Positions 23,860-37,844 of a DNA stretch of 64,000 nucleotides are shown here, piece by piece. The notes below the pieces were generated by a model that was not told the DNA's origin, ran no database searches, and worked only from the letters and a program-made list of their open reading frames with translations. Made by a program: the position numbers and the translations under genes. Position 1 is the first letter of the stretch. Every line of letters begins with the position of its first letter. This DNA comes from Tipula vernalis (taxonomy: Eukaryota; Arthropoda; Insecta; Diptera; Tipulidae): assembly GCA_958295665.1 (NCBI GenBank), contig OY282558.1, positions 330,371,106-330,435,105 on the forward strand, read 5' to 3'.

Positions 23860-26800
23860 TGATATCAAATAGACATTTAAGCAGTAATGCCTAATAGAGA
23901 AACTGTTTTTTCCTAACTAGGACTGCTTCTTTAAAATGGACCAAAAATAATTATTACCTAAATATGTAATTTGAATTGAATATTTCTTTTTATTTTAAAA
24001 GTTATAGTGAAAACAACTTTGGTGCATTAGTTTTGTGGACCAGTGCATTTTGATTTTTCACTTATCTCTTGGGATTTATTGCATTTATCATATTAGTTAC
24101 TGCTCTGGAATAGAATAAAACGCAAATTTAACAAGAAATTGAAGTGCAAACTGAAAAGTTGATAAGTGTTTTTATGTATGTAATAGGCCCTGGAAGTATT
24201 GGTCTTCGCAGGTGACATCTGTCAAAAATGAAAACAATTTACTATTATTGTAAAATTTTGAATATGGTCGAAATCGCACCCGCTCAGTCGAATTTAATAA
24301 AATTACCGATTTCAAATTTTGCATTTAAAATTTGTAAGTTTAACATGACTATTGTGTGTCTAAGATAAATTTTGAAAATTTGAATTTTAAATAAATTTTT
24401 CAAATCGATTTTTACATATAAATATGTGTGGTAAAAAAAGAACGAAATCTTGAGATAGAGAATTTCCATTGGTATCAACCTGTTATACATAGCATTAAAA
24501 TTAATTAGCTAATATAATTTACTTCAAGTATAATAAATTAAACATAAATTATTTATCGTGTCAATCAGACATTTGATTTTATCGAGCAAGTCACATTATA
24601 TTTATGAACAAAATTAAATGCACTCATAACATAATAATCGATCAAATTTAGTATTTTATTTAAAAATAATAGAATATAAATTAAAATAAACACGAGACAA
24701 ACACCTTATACTTAATAATAATCTATTAAGTATTAGAAGTAATATAAAAAAAAAACGCGCAACGGACATGTCGGCTTCGTTTGATATCACATACAAACAC
24801 AGTTTTTATTTTTTTTTTTTACTATTCTGATAAATATCGTTTATTTTTTCACTATTGAAAATAATTTATATGATTTGCATATTACAATCAGTTGACGCAA
24901 TCTTAAGTTAATACTGATTTTTTTTTTTTGTTTTTAAATGGGATTTTATTACAAGATTATATTGAAAGCAGATTTCCATTATTCAATATATTTTTACAAG
25001 AAGGATAAATTTTATGCTTGAATTATTATTTTGTATTTTGTAATTTGTCGCGAATTTTTTAGTATACACCTTTGTATGTGTGTGTGTATATTTATTCGCA
25101 GAGTAAGTAGCCAGCTGAATAGTTTTTTTTATTATTTATGACATTGAAACAGTTTTTTTTTGTTTTTGTTTATAAGGTAAACTTACAGCCGCCGCCGCCG
25201 CCGCCGCATATCTTTATTTTGATATGCATTCAGCCGGGAAAATTATTAATAAGTAAACATATTAATTCTGCTATTTTTTTTATTATTTGTCTGTTAATTT
25301 ATTTTATAAATAAATTAAATTTATTTTTCTTAACAAATTAATAATCTTAAAATTGAGGTGTAACCGCAGATTCTCTAAACAATCTTTATTTTAACGTTCT
25401 TTTTTCATATAAATAAAATTGTAAGTATGAAATGTCATCGTCTTACTGTCGCCTTTATTAAAAAAAAACTAAACATTGTTTTTGTACTAAATCAATCTAA
25501 CGCGTCATCATATATGTACATATACTGTTGTCCAAAAATATATATTCTGTTATTTTGGATGCACTGTGACATTGGTAGAAGAATTAACACTTAATAAAAG
25601 AAAATTTACTGGCTTTCTCCATCTTTAAATGATGATGATCATTAATTTCAAGAGAATTTGTGTTTGTTATGATATTTAATTATCTTACATGAAAATGTAA
25701 TTGTTTACAAATCCTTCGATCTATTTTATAAATATATGTATGGCTTTGTTTTACAAAAAAAAGAAGTATTTTTTAACAGATACATATGTATGTGCGCGAA
25801 TATTTCGAGTTGAAGGTAAGATCTTTAATGTTCAACAATTTTAGTATATAATTTCAAGAGTGACCTTTCTTCAAGAAAGAAAATCAATAAAAATAAAAAC
25901 TAATATTTATAGTTTTACATTTAGTTAAATATCAACACAAAACTAAAAAGAAATCAGAATTTAGTCAAGGTCAACCGTACTCGTATGCTGCATGTAAATT
26001 TTAAATAGTTTTTTATTTTCTGTTTATTATATTCATTCATTCTCAACCAAAACACATTCACTTTCTAAATTTACAAAATCAAAAATCTATAATAAGACTA
26101 TGCAGCGCTAAGAATAGTTATTAAAATAAAAATATAAAATCTAATTAAAAAAAAAAAAAATGAAAATGCCTTAAAACTTACTCATCATCTTAAATTAATA
26201 TTTTTCTGTTTCGTTACGTGTACGGTATTTACTTTTGTTCTTAAAATAAAAATATAATTTTACTACCATTTATAAATAAGGAGACATCATTTAGACGGGT
26301 TCTATAAATACTATTAAATTTTGTGAACGGATTGAAAGTGAATTTTTAGGGAAGTTAAATTATTTACTTCATTAAAACGTGCATGAATCACAATTTCTCC
26401 CAAAGAAATAAAATCTGAAAAAAATAATTCTTAATCTATGTTGTTAAGACAAAAAAAAAATTGCAACAATTATTCACTGGAAAAAAACAATAAAACGCAA
26501 ATTTTTTCAATTGTTTGACATAAAATACAATTAACATTTTTTTCAGAAATTCTCTTCCTTGATTTTAAAGAGATGTAATCTTAAAAATAAAGATAATGAA
26601 AAATGTTAACTTATTGTCTATTGTTGTTTTAAAGGAAAGAAAATTCGGATTATGTCGTTGCGTCTGTGTATTTGTGAAATATTCTTTATGAAAGAATACT
26701 TTTTCTTCATTCGTAAGTACAGTAGTGTTTAATAACCATTGCGCCATTAAAATATAACCTTGAAACAATTACATTATTATTCGACGTGTTATTTTCCGGT

Positions 26801-29800
26801 TTGTTGACCAATTCTTTGTTTGTGTCTTTCAGAAGTTCATATAAATTTACAGTTGAGTTTAATTTTCTTAGTGAAGAATTTGTCATTGTATTCTTATTAA
26901 CCGATAAAATTATCAACAGTTCCTCTCCTTTACACAAAATAACGTTATGCGAATACTATTTACAATGTTATTGCACTCGTGACACTTGATATCACTTTAT
27001 TTGTATTTACAAAATTGGATATTTGCCGAGCCATGTCGTTGCGCTTCGTAGTATTTCTGTCTATCAAACTGTCAAATGAGTTCAGAGCATCGTCACACTA
27101 ATTTTGTAATAGAATTCTATTCGTATCTTGATTAAATATGAAACAGATAAAAAGGGTTCAACAGTTTTCGATTTTATATTGGCGAAGTTTCTTTTTTATT
27201 ATTTAATTGGTTTTGTGCAATCATATTTGTGTGAGTAAATATTAATCGTTTGTTACAAAAAAAAACTGCAACTAGCGTTATTACTATTTTCTGAAATAGA
27301 ATTTTATGATTTCCATCAGTATCATTCTAATTTTAAACGAGTTATGTCAATCCCGGTAGGCAAATAAATCCAAACCCCGGATTTAGCAATACAAATTAAT
27401 TATGACTGTGCCTTGAAGTTGCAATTCGCTAAGGTTTTTTTATATAAAATTACTCAGTTGTTTTTAATTTAATTATAGCAAATATTTCAAATAATTTCCT
27501 AATTATTTAACAAATCTATTTTAATTTAAAATCTCTCATTCGCGCGCTCTCTTTATGTACATACATATAACATACAAATAAACACGCATAATATCTTGAT
27601 CTAAATATTTGCAACATACAAATTTAATTAAAACTAAAGTTATTTTTATAAATTAAAATTTAATTTTAAGGTAATAATAATAAATTTTCTTCTAAAATAT
27701 TTAATTTATTATTCATCAAATTTTTGTGTTTATTTTTAATATGTAGTAAGATTATACATACATATATACTATTATATAATCGGGCAAAAATCCGTTAATA
27801 TGTCACAACAATAAAATTGTCATCATTAAAGCAAATTAAAATATAAATATGACAAGTAACGTCAAATATAAGTCAGAATGTGCCAGTTTATAAAACAAGA
27901 AAAAAAAAATTAAATTACTTAAATTAAAACGTTTTTTTTTGCAAATATTTGTGTTTAGAAAATTTGATATCCGAATCGTGAAATGAAATAATTTTATCAC
28001 GTTTTTTGGCTTCGATCCCAAATATTTATTTAATTGAAATATTTTGATTTTCCCTGAAAATTATCTACGAAATCCGAATTTCTGTATATACTTCTTTCTC
28101 TAAAAAAAAAAAAAAAAAAAAAAGTAGGAAAGGCAAATCTATTGTATCGTAATTTGCCACCGTCTCCGGCGCATGTGCATAATATGACATTAATTATTAT
28201 TATTCATGCGGCACATGTAATTTATGCAAATGAAAGAAATCAATTTATTATTGATGTATAAATGTACTTTCGATTAAGAAATAATATACTTAACAAATCT
28301 GTGACATTTTGTCGCCAATATTATCTTAAATCATCTGTTGACCTTATTTATGTATGTTTATGTTGAAAAGTTTTGTTTTATTTAATACATAAGGCGCATA
28401 CTATACTCGTATAATATATTTGTTTAGAATTTTAAATCCTGGTTGAACGAACATTCCGACCAAAGCTGATCAAATAAACGAATGCACTTTTTTAATTTAA
28501 ATCGATTAAGCACAAAAAAAAAAAAATTCAAATGACACAAAACAAATAGTGTCTGTCATTTATTTCGATCTATTAGTACTAATTAATTTGGAATTAGTTT
28601 CATAATTTATATCTTATATAGTTTTTTTTTTTTAAAATACAATAAAAGACGAATTTTTGTTTTATTATATAACGAAATGACAAATTATTATTGAAATATG
28701 TGTGTGTTATGCAAAACATGAAATTTGATCATTTTGTGTTTAGGCGACAAATTGTTTCACGCTTTTTTACAAATGTAGTTCAAATGCTTCTTTAAGTAAG
28801 TACATATGTATTGTATTGTGTATAAAGGGCTTCTCTTAAACTGCAAATAGTTTTAAAATTAGTTAATTTGAGTAATGTATCCGTTTCCCGTTTAAAAATA
28901 GAGTTTTGTGAAAAGATAAATTTTCATAAAAAATGTCATAAACAAACACGCAAAATGAAATATTTTCCTTATGCACATTTCAACATGCAGTAATTATTAT
29001 TATGGTTATATATTTAAAATTATATTTTGCCAAATAAATTAAATTAAAATAAAATAAACATTAATAAAAATTTATTGCATTCTATACAGAGGAGACACTC
29101 GTATTTAGATATTACTAACATAAAATAAATAATTAAGGCGCCTGTTTCTCAAAACATTCTGATGATGATGATGAGTAGATTCATTTTGTTACTATATTTT
29201 AATTTTATTTTAAGAAATTGAAAAGAAAAATAGAGAAAATTTGAAGAATTTCAATTTAATTTTAGAATTTGGACCCAAAATTAGGCTGATGAATGCCATA
29301 TTTAGGCAGACAATGCAAATATTTAATACAAACCAAGTAAAGTGTTTATATACGTAAAGCAGGATGTGACTGACGAGATAACTTCCGATATTATTATTTT
29401 TCTTTTTAGAGAAGTTTCTTGACATTGAATTTGATATGAATCTTTTTATTATTCTATTATTGAATTTTTTAATTAAGTGCTAAATTAAGTGCTACAAGAG
29501 GATTTTAAAGAACCTACATCTGTTAGTAAATTATTTACTATGCATTTCGAGGTTAAATATTAATGAGAATTTTTATATCTTTTAAATTGACATACAACTC
29601 AAATGATGTGGCGACAACTGCTTTTTTTTTTTTTTTTTGGCTTAATTTAATTCATAACCTGCACTTTATTTTGCCGATCTAGGAATTTTAATTTAAAATA
29701 ACACTTCATATATAAAAACACAATCAAAAGTAATTTGTTGGCATTGAATTGTCTATTTTATTAGCCATAAATAGATATGTTTTTATAGTACAATATAAAT

Positions 29801-29990
29801 CAAATATACAAATGTATTATGCGCTGTTAAATGCATTAAACAAAATAAAAAAGTAATTTATAAATTAATTTGCGTAAAACATGGTAATTAAGGAGAATAA
29901 TTTAGAACCGACTTGGAAATTGGGTTGTCCAATATGACAATACAATACAATGTAATTTAAAATTCCATATTAAAAATTGGCTCTTGGAAA
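23860..29990. other. Gene-free AT-rich stretch
   Basis: No coding sequence is supported. It holds homopolymer runs (A-run about 28101-28122; T-run about 29622-29638), a short (CCG)n at 25188-25207 and dense AT words. Segment 28140-28260 mixes E-box-like, TAATTA-like and octamer-like words and is discussed in the findings. Confidence 0.55.
25187..25206 (+). repeat. (GCC)n microsatellite
   Basis: Six or so GCC units in an otherwise very AT-rich region. They create a Pro run in the frame at 25138-25341, which has no other sign of coding. Confidence 0.9.
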
Positions 29991-29999
29991 TATCAATAA

Positions 30000-30700
30000 A
30001 CTATAGGGTCGGACTATTGCCAATTTAAACTAACCTCTTTCTCTCGATTAAGAGCACGTACGGTTGTAGAGGGACACAGTCGAATGATAATTGAAACAGA
30101 ACAGAATAAGATTTTATTCTTGGTAATTCCTTGCGAAACAGAGTAAAAATGTATTCTTAAAAACAAAAAAATATTCTTGCCTTTTATGGAAAATCCCAGT
30201 TCTGGCTCCTCTGACGCCGTTTTAACATCACATTTGTGACCATAGAGCAACAGCCAAAAATTAGCTCCTGTGGAACACTCTGTGAACACCAATATCAAAA
30301 TTGGCAAGGTCCGCCACATTTTAGATAAAACGAATCTTATAGAAACCAGAGCACCATTTTGGGAAAGTGAAATTCGGCCTACGGAAATTCGACCTCATTT
30401 CAAAGGAAAATTCAATCTAAACAACCAAAGCGTAAAATTAAGCCTAACTTCTATTAGGTCGAATTTGGAAGAAGTTTCTGTTTTAGTTTGTATCGAGTTT
30501 CGTAAAAAAAAATAATATCGACACAAGTGGGGATACGGAAAATAGAAGCGAACATATATTATAGGGTATAATGCACTTCCTAAGGAATTAGGAACATTCA
30601 CGGTCACTACACCCGTCGCTTCTGTAATTATGGATTTAGGTCGAATATTCTTAAATCGAATTTCCGGACATCATTTATTCGATCTAAAATAATATTAGGC
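30000..30700. other. G+C-richer unidentified segment with repeated AGGTCGAATT words
   Basis: The words TTCGACCT, TTAGGTCGAATT and TTAGGTCGAATATT occur on both strands between about 30375 and 30700. GGCCTACGGAAATTCG near 30376 has a loose inverted counterpart, CGAATTTCC...AGGCCTAAA, near 30656-30706, so an eroded foldback element is possible. The overlapping frames at 30014-30319 (minus) and 30270-30515 (plus) are unrecognised. Confidence 0.3.
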
Positions 30701-30919
30701 CTAAATTCCATTTTTGCTTGGTTGGTTTATCAGGAAAATATTACCATAGGTCAGCGTTTCCCAAGTTTGGTTCCGCGGAAAGCAAAAACGCAAACCCCAG
30801 CAAGTATTTTTTAGAATGCTCATGGTGCCGCTTTTTATCCTAGTTATTTTTTCCGAGCTCCTTAACCAATCAATCACTAAAATAACCGAAAAAACGTCAT
30901 TTGTGAAACGGAAATGAAA

Positions 30920-31195
30920 ACAGATAATCAAAACCTTCAAAATACTCCTTTACGGCAGCTATAACTTTGTCTTTTGAGGTTTGGGAACGGATGGAAGACT
31001 GAAGGAGTCAGATCAGTTCATTCAAAGTGTATCAATAATACTCTCCAATTATTGTTTTACTGGTTTGAAGTTAATCAATTAACAAAATTCCTTTTCCATC
31101 CCAAAAAATTGATGCCACAACCTTCTTTGCCGATTTTGACCATTTTGGCTGTTTTTTGGAGCCGAAGGACCAGGCTCAGTCCACTCTGCAGGTTG
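30920..31195 (-). mobile_element. Mariner transposase remnant, minus strand
   Basis: Read on the minus strand, 31195-31060 gives SAKKVVASIFWDGKGILLID, the central segment of mariner transposases between the first and second catalytic Asp. It continues with stops through TIIGEYY. It then jumps to KDKVIAAVKEYFEGFD (30973-30926), which matches the C-terminal part of the same family. The block holding the second and third catalytic Asp residues is missing, so the copy carries an internal deletion as well as stops. No terminal repeats are visible. Its subfamily differs from the mariner at 58.5 kb as far as these segments allow comparison. The plus-strand frame at 30974-31237 is its antisense shadow. 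Confidence 0.75.
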
Positions 31196-31450
31196 CTGTC
31201 GCAATTTACGATCAGTATGTTATTTGTATTACGCTAATTCGCCAGTATGTCAAATCGATTACAGTCCCTGTCCATTGATTTATAGGCACAATTAGTGTTG
31301 GGGGAATTTCTAATTTCGACGCAATAAAATTATTAGCTAAAAAAATTAGATTTTACTTTTAGTTCATCTTTTCATTTTATTGCAGTTTGACAAAGTATTT
31401 GCGGAAATTTTGTAACTGAGCTAAACTAAGAATTATTCTTCTTTAAGTGA

Positions 31451-31522
31451 GAAGGAGGATTATTATAGTTAAGTTATTTTTATCATTTGATAAAAATAAC
31501 TTAACTATAATAATCCTCCTTC
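31451..31522. repeat. Perfect palindrome with 35-bp arms and a 2-bp spacer
   Basis: 31451-31485, beginning GAAGGAGGATTATTATAG, is the exact reverse complement of 31488-31522, with only TT between them. Nothing in it codes. Perfect arms with almost no loop are rare and unstable in DNA. They suggest a very recent duplication-inversion, a fold-back synthesis event, or an assembly or template-switch artefact. Confidence 0.95.
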
Positions 31523-31949
31523 CAGGATTCAAATATGTATCCTGTTTGGAAAAATAACTTTTTGATATATGCCACAATGAACTTACTTGGGTTCCGCTAA
31601 ATTAAATATCTTATAAAAGGTCCCATAGGTCCCAGAGCCGCTCTAAACCAATCAAACTTTGCTACCTTTGCTTATGATACTCGTATACCATTGTTTCGAC
31701 CTACATTAATTTTGTTGAAACTGAGATACCTTTTTTGGGGGGAATTTTGACCGTTTTAAATTTTTTGTTAGGATGCACAAATTAAAAAAAACCTTCCTGT
31801 AACTGAACTTTAAATCACACGAAATAAAAGCTTGATATCACTGAACTGAAATCAGGTTGGAACTAAAGAAAACTTCTTGCGGCGAAACTTGAACCGGAAT
31901 GCAAATTTAGTCCAGCTGTGTAATCCAATCAATTGATGTAGTCGCTTCT

Positions 31950-33600
31950 AATTATAATTGTTACCAGTACGATAAGGATAAGTTGTATCTTTCTATGGTT
32001 CATCAAATTATAAGAAGCTTAAGTAAAAAACCAATATTCAATTTATACCCAAGAATTTGTCGAATTCTAATGCATCTAATCTAAAGTGGCTGAAAACAAG
32101 AAACATTAACTCCTCAATTCATTATGCAATAAATGTGTTCGATGCATATAACACTTTTATCTCAATTCTGAAATCTCATGTTGATAAAAATACCTCATGC
32201 GTCAATATTAAAGTAAAAGATAGACCTATCAAATCCTGGATAACGATGGAGCTTCTTAACAAAATAACCTTTAAAAATAAGGTTTCAAGGAAACTAGCTC
32301 GTTACTCATATGATGTGAACTTGAAAAACTGTGTTAAATTGCTAATTAAAAATGTAAAACTTGTAGTCTTTCAAACAAAGCTGAGTATTAGTGGATGAGA
32401 TATTAAATAGGGAGTGAACAGAGTCAATTGAGGAAATTATTATGGATGACGACACTAAGATAGTCAACCGACGCGAACTAAACTAACCAATTTATTTAGA
32501 ACCTACTTTGTAAATTCAGTCACCTCTGATCTTATTTTCAACAATACCGCTCTAAAATCGTGTGTTTTCTTAGGTATTTCGCCGAAATTTTAAATATTAT
32601 ATCGGATTTTAAAGTGTCACATTCGACTGGAAATGATACAAGCATCTTTATTGTGAAAAAAGCTTCGATTAATATAGTTAATATTCTGTTTTACATCATA
32701 AATTTTAGTTTCTCTACTGGTGTTTATCCTTCTAAACTGAAAGAAGCTGAGGTGATTCCGGTTTTTAAAAAAGGGAACCTTACGGCTGTTATGTACCTAC
32801 ACAGCTACTTGAAAGGAGTCATTAGTTTCTTGAATTACACAGATTTTCTACACAACAATTTGCTTGGCTTCGGGAAGTTCAAAGTTATAGTAAAGGTTTT
32901 ACTTAAATTCACTAAGGTCTGGATCGTAGAAACTCTGTTGCTTCTATTTTTGTGGATTTCACCAAAGCATTTGATACAGTTAACTTTAGTGTGCGATTGG
33001 AAAAGCTTTCCCATGCTAGATTTCGAGGAGTAAAGGTTGATGCACGAATTTGGATTTAAATCCTAAAATTTTACATCTGCTCGCCGGAGAATGAGTTAAA
33101 ATAGTGTTTTAGTTTTAAAAATTCTAAACATTGAACTGGTTCCGTTTGTACCTTTTCGAGAACCTGTGGACTAATCGTGAATTTGACTTGAACGTATTCC
33201 ACTCTTCGAAATATAATATAAGATTCGGATTTGATTTAAATAAGAACCGAACGAATCTGATTCAATTCAAATAAGAATCCAATACTAGAAGGGTGGGCGC
33301 TCGAATTCGTTCGGATCGAATTCACAAATAGCCCCCTAGTCGTTCTGAATAATTACCCATAACTTGGTACTAATGAGCTGGTGGACACTGGATATAATCA
33401 ATAGATTTCCCTCGCAAGATTCTTGACAACGAATTTTAAAAACTCATTTTTGGTCCTTAGGAGCAAGGAGGATATTCAACAATCTACCTGCAGAGTTGAA
33501 AATTCAAACAAATCTGAAAACACTGGATTTTTAAATCCACAGATTGTAATTTTTGTAATAAATATTAAATAATAAAAATAAAAAAAATAAATAATAAAAT
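31950..33600 (+). mobile_element. CR1/jockey-like non-LTR retrotransposon remnant
   Basis: At 32200-32350 the frame reads KSWITMELLNKI, the type of linker that lies between endonuclease and reverse transcriptase in this group. At 32590-32790 the frame reads FSFSTGVYPSKLKEAEVIP followed by FKKG, the early reverse-transcriptase block. After a frameshift, FVDFTKAFDTV (about 32949-32981) is the motif-A block with its catalytic Asp. The later catalytic region (FADD box) is not seen. Near 33460-33530, RRIFNNLPAELK resembles the C-terminal tail of such proteins. It is followed by an A/T-rich tail (33555-33600) that may be the eroded 3' end. There are many stops, frameshifts and a deletion; this is a dead copy. 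The 5' boundary is uncertain. Confidence 0.75.
33226..33285 (+). repeat. Short imperfect direct repeat within the non-LTR remnant
   Basis: GATTTGATTTAAATAAGAACC and its variant GATTCAATTCAAATAAGAAT lie about 30 bases apart. Confidence 0.55.
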
Positions 33601-36600
33601 TAGATATTAGAGTCTTTATTTCAATTAACCGCAAGCCGATTTAGTCACACATCATCACTGACGTTTTAATTTGATCAAGCACATGACGTCATATACCTTC
33701 TAAGGCATTAATAAAAGACAATACGTATGTGTTTTTATGTAGTTTCAAAATGCATTCATAAGATATTACATTTTATAATTTAAGAAATCGGTTTGAATGA
33801 TTCATCCACTTTTTATAAAATTCTTTTAAAAATAATAAATATTCTTTGTTTATATATATTTTTATAGAATCTTAGTAGACACGTGTTTCCCGTTTTATGA
33901 AACATGGAACGGAACAATTTGGTAATTAGCGCCAAATAAATGTATACACAAAATAATTATTTAGAATTCTCTGTTGTGTAGTCATTTGTACTTTCTCAAT
34001 AAAACACGATGGTAGCCATACATTTAAATTTAATGGAACAAAACTACTTTTTCATTATTTTTTATGAAAACAAAGAGACAAGTACATTCCACTTATTTCT
34101 TATCTCGCTTTGAAACATTGTAAATGCAAAATCAACAATTTGCAAGTAAACCAACGTTTTTTTTTTTTTTAGAAAATAAAAACATTTTAGACGCGAAAAC
34201 TAAATTCGTTTCTTTAGTCTTATATAAAAAGAAGAAATATCCTCGCTACCTAGAATCTAGAGGAAGGTTAGAAAATTTATAGAATTTTCATAGAAATAAT
34301 GATTGACGTGAATGACACAAAAAAAAAAAATTAACCGCAAAATCAAGCAGCTATTATTTTTATAACTATGATGAAATATAAGTCTTACTTTTGTGACAAT
34401 GCACGTGTGTATTTAAGATGGATAAAAAGAAATTAAAAATTGATCACGAATTTTCAATACAATTGAAATATTATATTCATAAATATAATAAAGAAAATTG
34501 TTTATTCTTAGGACGTATACATCATTAAAATAATAAGGTGTCGATTGCGCGCGTTATACATTATTGGTATATAGTTATGGTATATGTATATTGATTTTCC
34601 AGGAAATTAAAAGATTTATGAGACAATAAAATATGAAACTTACAGAGCATCATCATCATTTTGTTTTAAAAACTAAGCACTTATATAGTGTTGGAATTTA
34701 AAAAATTTCATTATTCCGCATATTTCTTCATTAATGTAAAACCTTGTATATTGCACTTTATTATTATTTTACCTTGTATCAACCATAAACAAACATGGAA
34801 AGGGCATTCAGACATATTATATGTATACATTCATAATAATATATATGAATATGAGAGATGTGTTTGAAGATGCCTTAATTATAAAATGTGAGTCATTTTA
34901 TATTGAGATTGAAATTTTTGTGTAGCACATATTTATTGTTATGAGCTAATAACATTCCCTTTATACAGCTAATTCTAATGAAATTGGAAATATAAGCTTT
35001 GAATAGTATATGCTGTTGGTGTTTGTTTTATTATTCATATGGTGTGACATAATTTAGAAGTTTAAATAATTATTAATTTGGGTTGTATTAAATTACCTTA
35101 ATATATTTAAGGTTGATTACGTTATAGTTTTAATTTTAGACAATACAGCATTTTATGGATCTTTATTCTAATGAAAATCTGAAAATTATCTACTTTCTTG
35201 GGAGAGAAATAACTTATAACGAGGAGAACTAAAAATTGTGTATCTTAATATTTTATTTTGTATCAACTTTAAATAGTTAGCAAATTGTTAAAATGAAATT
35301 TCAATGAATTTTAACATGGACTACTTTTAATAAGAAAGGAAGAAAGGTTAATAATTTTATAACCTTCATAAATTTAACAGTACGTATGACCATATTATTT
35401 GCTTAAATTAAATATTTATGTTCTAACAAACCTTATAGAAAGTAAAAATGTCTATCAACTATAAGTTACATATAAAATATTTTAATTCGATTTCATGGTC
35501 AGTCTAATTCGAATAACTTTAAACGATTTTATACAAACTGAAGTACTTAAAATGTCGCTTCCAGTTCCTTAATATGTACATACAAACTATATTATGCCCA
35601 TATGTATGTAAATCAAAACCTAAAAAATAACCAAAAACTAAAAAAAAAATCAATATTGAACGTTTAGTTGAATTACGACGACAAATACTTTTATAAATTA
35701 AGCCAATTGACTTTTAATATTTAATACAACCCAAAGCTCAAGGCCAACATGAGATTTAACTTTTGAGGAATTTTATTGGTTAACTGAAATCAATTGGTTT
35801 GTATTTATTACGAAACGTTTTTTTTTTTTATTGTAAAACCAAATAAACAACTTTGTTGTAAATAAATCTGATAACACAAGAACGAAATGTGTATAAGGTA
35901 AGCTAGCTAGCTATACAGTCACGCATTTAAAATATATAATTTCATCTAACAAGAAAAGTATAATTAATTAAAAAGAAACAACATAAAATAAATACGAGTA
36001 CATACATACTTTCTTTATAAATTAATCACAAAACCGTGTTGTCCTTAATGTAAAAATTCATTAATCAAGACTAAAATACAACAACAACAAAGATTGGAAT
36101 ATAAATCCTCACGAATTTTGTATTTCATTATTGTAGATCATTCATAATTATGGTAAAATTATATTCAGTCAGGAAATTTGATTATTTTTTTCTAATTTCA
36201 TTTCAAATAACTAACCTTAAAATATATTTAGGTCGATACATAAATGAAAAAAAAAAAAAAAAAAAAAAAAAATGTTTTCTTTGATGAGAAAATGTGTGTA
36301 TTTTTATATGGAAAATGATATTCTTCTAATTAATTTTTTGTATTTGTTTCTAGCTATATATTTGACCTCAATGCAAATTCATTTTGTCCATATAGTAAAT
36401 TGTACAAAAACTTTATGCATTAGTCATAGTTTTGTAATTTCTATTTATTTATGTATACATCCATATATATGTATATATATATAAGGCACAATAGAAACTA
36501 TCCTTAATTCTATCTTAGTATTCTTTAAATGGAAAGATAATTATCTTACTTATATGTTGAGGAAACATTTACAGCATCTTAACACAATGCTATTAAAAAA

Positions 36601-37840
36601 AATTCCCACAAATCTATATTAGTCAAATATATAGTGTTTAAAATAGTTTTCCTGATTCATCACAAAAATAGAGCAAATCTTTATGGCAATATGTTTATTT
36701 AAATGGAATTCTTTAATAGTGACACAAAAATATCAATAATTTGTAGTAACAACTTATAAACTTTGTTCGCATAAATTACAAAAACAATAACAGAAAAAAA
36801 TTTAAATTAAGAAAAACATGAAAAACTTTCTCTGAAGTTATTTCAATTTCTTAATGTAATAAGATAAATTTTCGGCTGATTTTTTTTCAATGCAGTTGTA
36901 AAGTCTCTTCAAAGCATACACTGTGTGAGAGAATCATGCGTCGTTCATTATATATTATATAGTTGTCGTAAACAACATAACACAACTCGACTTTTGTTTT
37001 TATTTGATCTTTAAATTTTGATAAATCTTTCTTAGACAACAATCACATAAAACATAATATAATAAGTATAATCATAATTTTATGTTAATTTACATATTTA
37101 TAAATGAAAGTGAATCTAATAAAATATGTATACATTACTGAAATATGAGACACTGGGTTTAATTAATTTTCACGGTATTTTAGCTTTTGATGTAAGTTAT
37201 ATTTATTTCGTCACAATACCCTTTTAGAAATTCAGAGTCTAAATGATCGTCTCGTTTTATTTGCTTATAATAATTGGAGATTAATTCATAAAGTTGTCTT
37301 AAAGCCGCCATGAATTATCATTAATTAAAAAGTAAAAAAAAATTTTGTTTCAAATTTAATACCGACAACGATTTTTGCTATAATTATGACATTAAAGGCC
37401 TCTGGGCGCCCAGACTATAGAACATAAACTGCGATTAGCTAGAATTTAGATTGACATTAAGGAATGAAATTCCAATAGAGCTTGCGTCCCGGAAATATTG
37501 AGAAAACAAATATTGATAAACAAATATTGAGCAATGCCGCTGAGCTACAAAATGTTTTTAAACCGCTAAAGATCACTTGAAATATCCAAAACTGTAGCGA
37601 CTTCAGTATTATTGTTAACCAATTTAAAAGAACAGGCAACTATTATTGACCATAGACGTTAAAACTTCTAAGAGAAAAATTAGCCATTAGAAGAAATAAA
37701 GATGATGCCTCGTTAAAAAATTAGTCCAAGTTGTTTATGGTAGGATCATTGGAAGCAAAGAAAAACAATTCAGTCAAAAGAAGAAGAATTAAACTAAAAT
37801 ATCGTACTTTCTATGAAGAAGCCACGAATTTTTCATTTCA
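33600..37840. other. Gene-free AT-rich stretch
   Basis: No coding sequence is supported. A 26-base poly(A) run sits at 36247-36272. Short frames (60-70 codons) are unrecognised. Confidence 0.55.
36247..36272 (+). repeat. Poly(A) run, 26 bases
   Basis: An uninterrupted A homopolymer. No retrotransposed sequence is recognised directly upstream. Confidence 0.95.
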
Positions 37841-37844
37841 AAAA

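Noticed and set aside
25138..25341. Frame with a Pro run.
   Set aside because: The Pro run is only the (CCG)n microsatellite; the rest is AT-driven hydrophobic sequence.
30753..30995. CAGCGTTTCCCAAG at 30753 and TTTGGGAACG near 30978 as hAT-type terminal repeats.
   Set aside because: The right-hand word lies in mariner-derived sequence, the match is partial and no 8-bp duplication flanks the pair.
30974..31237. 87-codon plus-strand frame.
   Set aside because: The minus strand of the same DNA encodes the mariner segment FWDGKG; this frame is antisense.
36247..36272. Poly(A) run as the tail of a processed pseudogene or LINE.
   Set aside because: No reverse-transcriptase or gene-like sequence lies upstream and no target duplication is visible.
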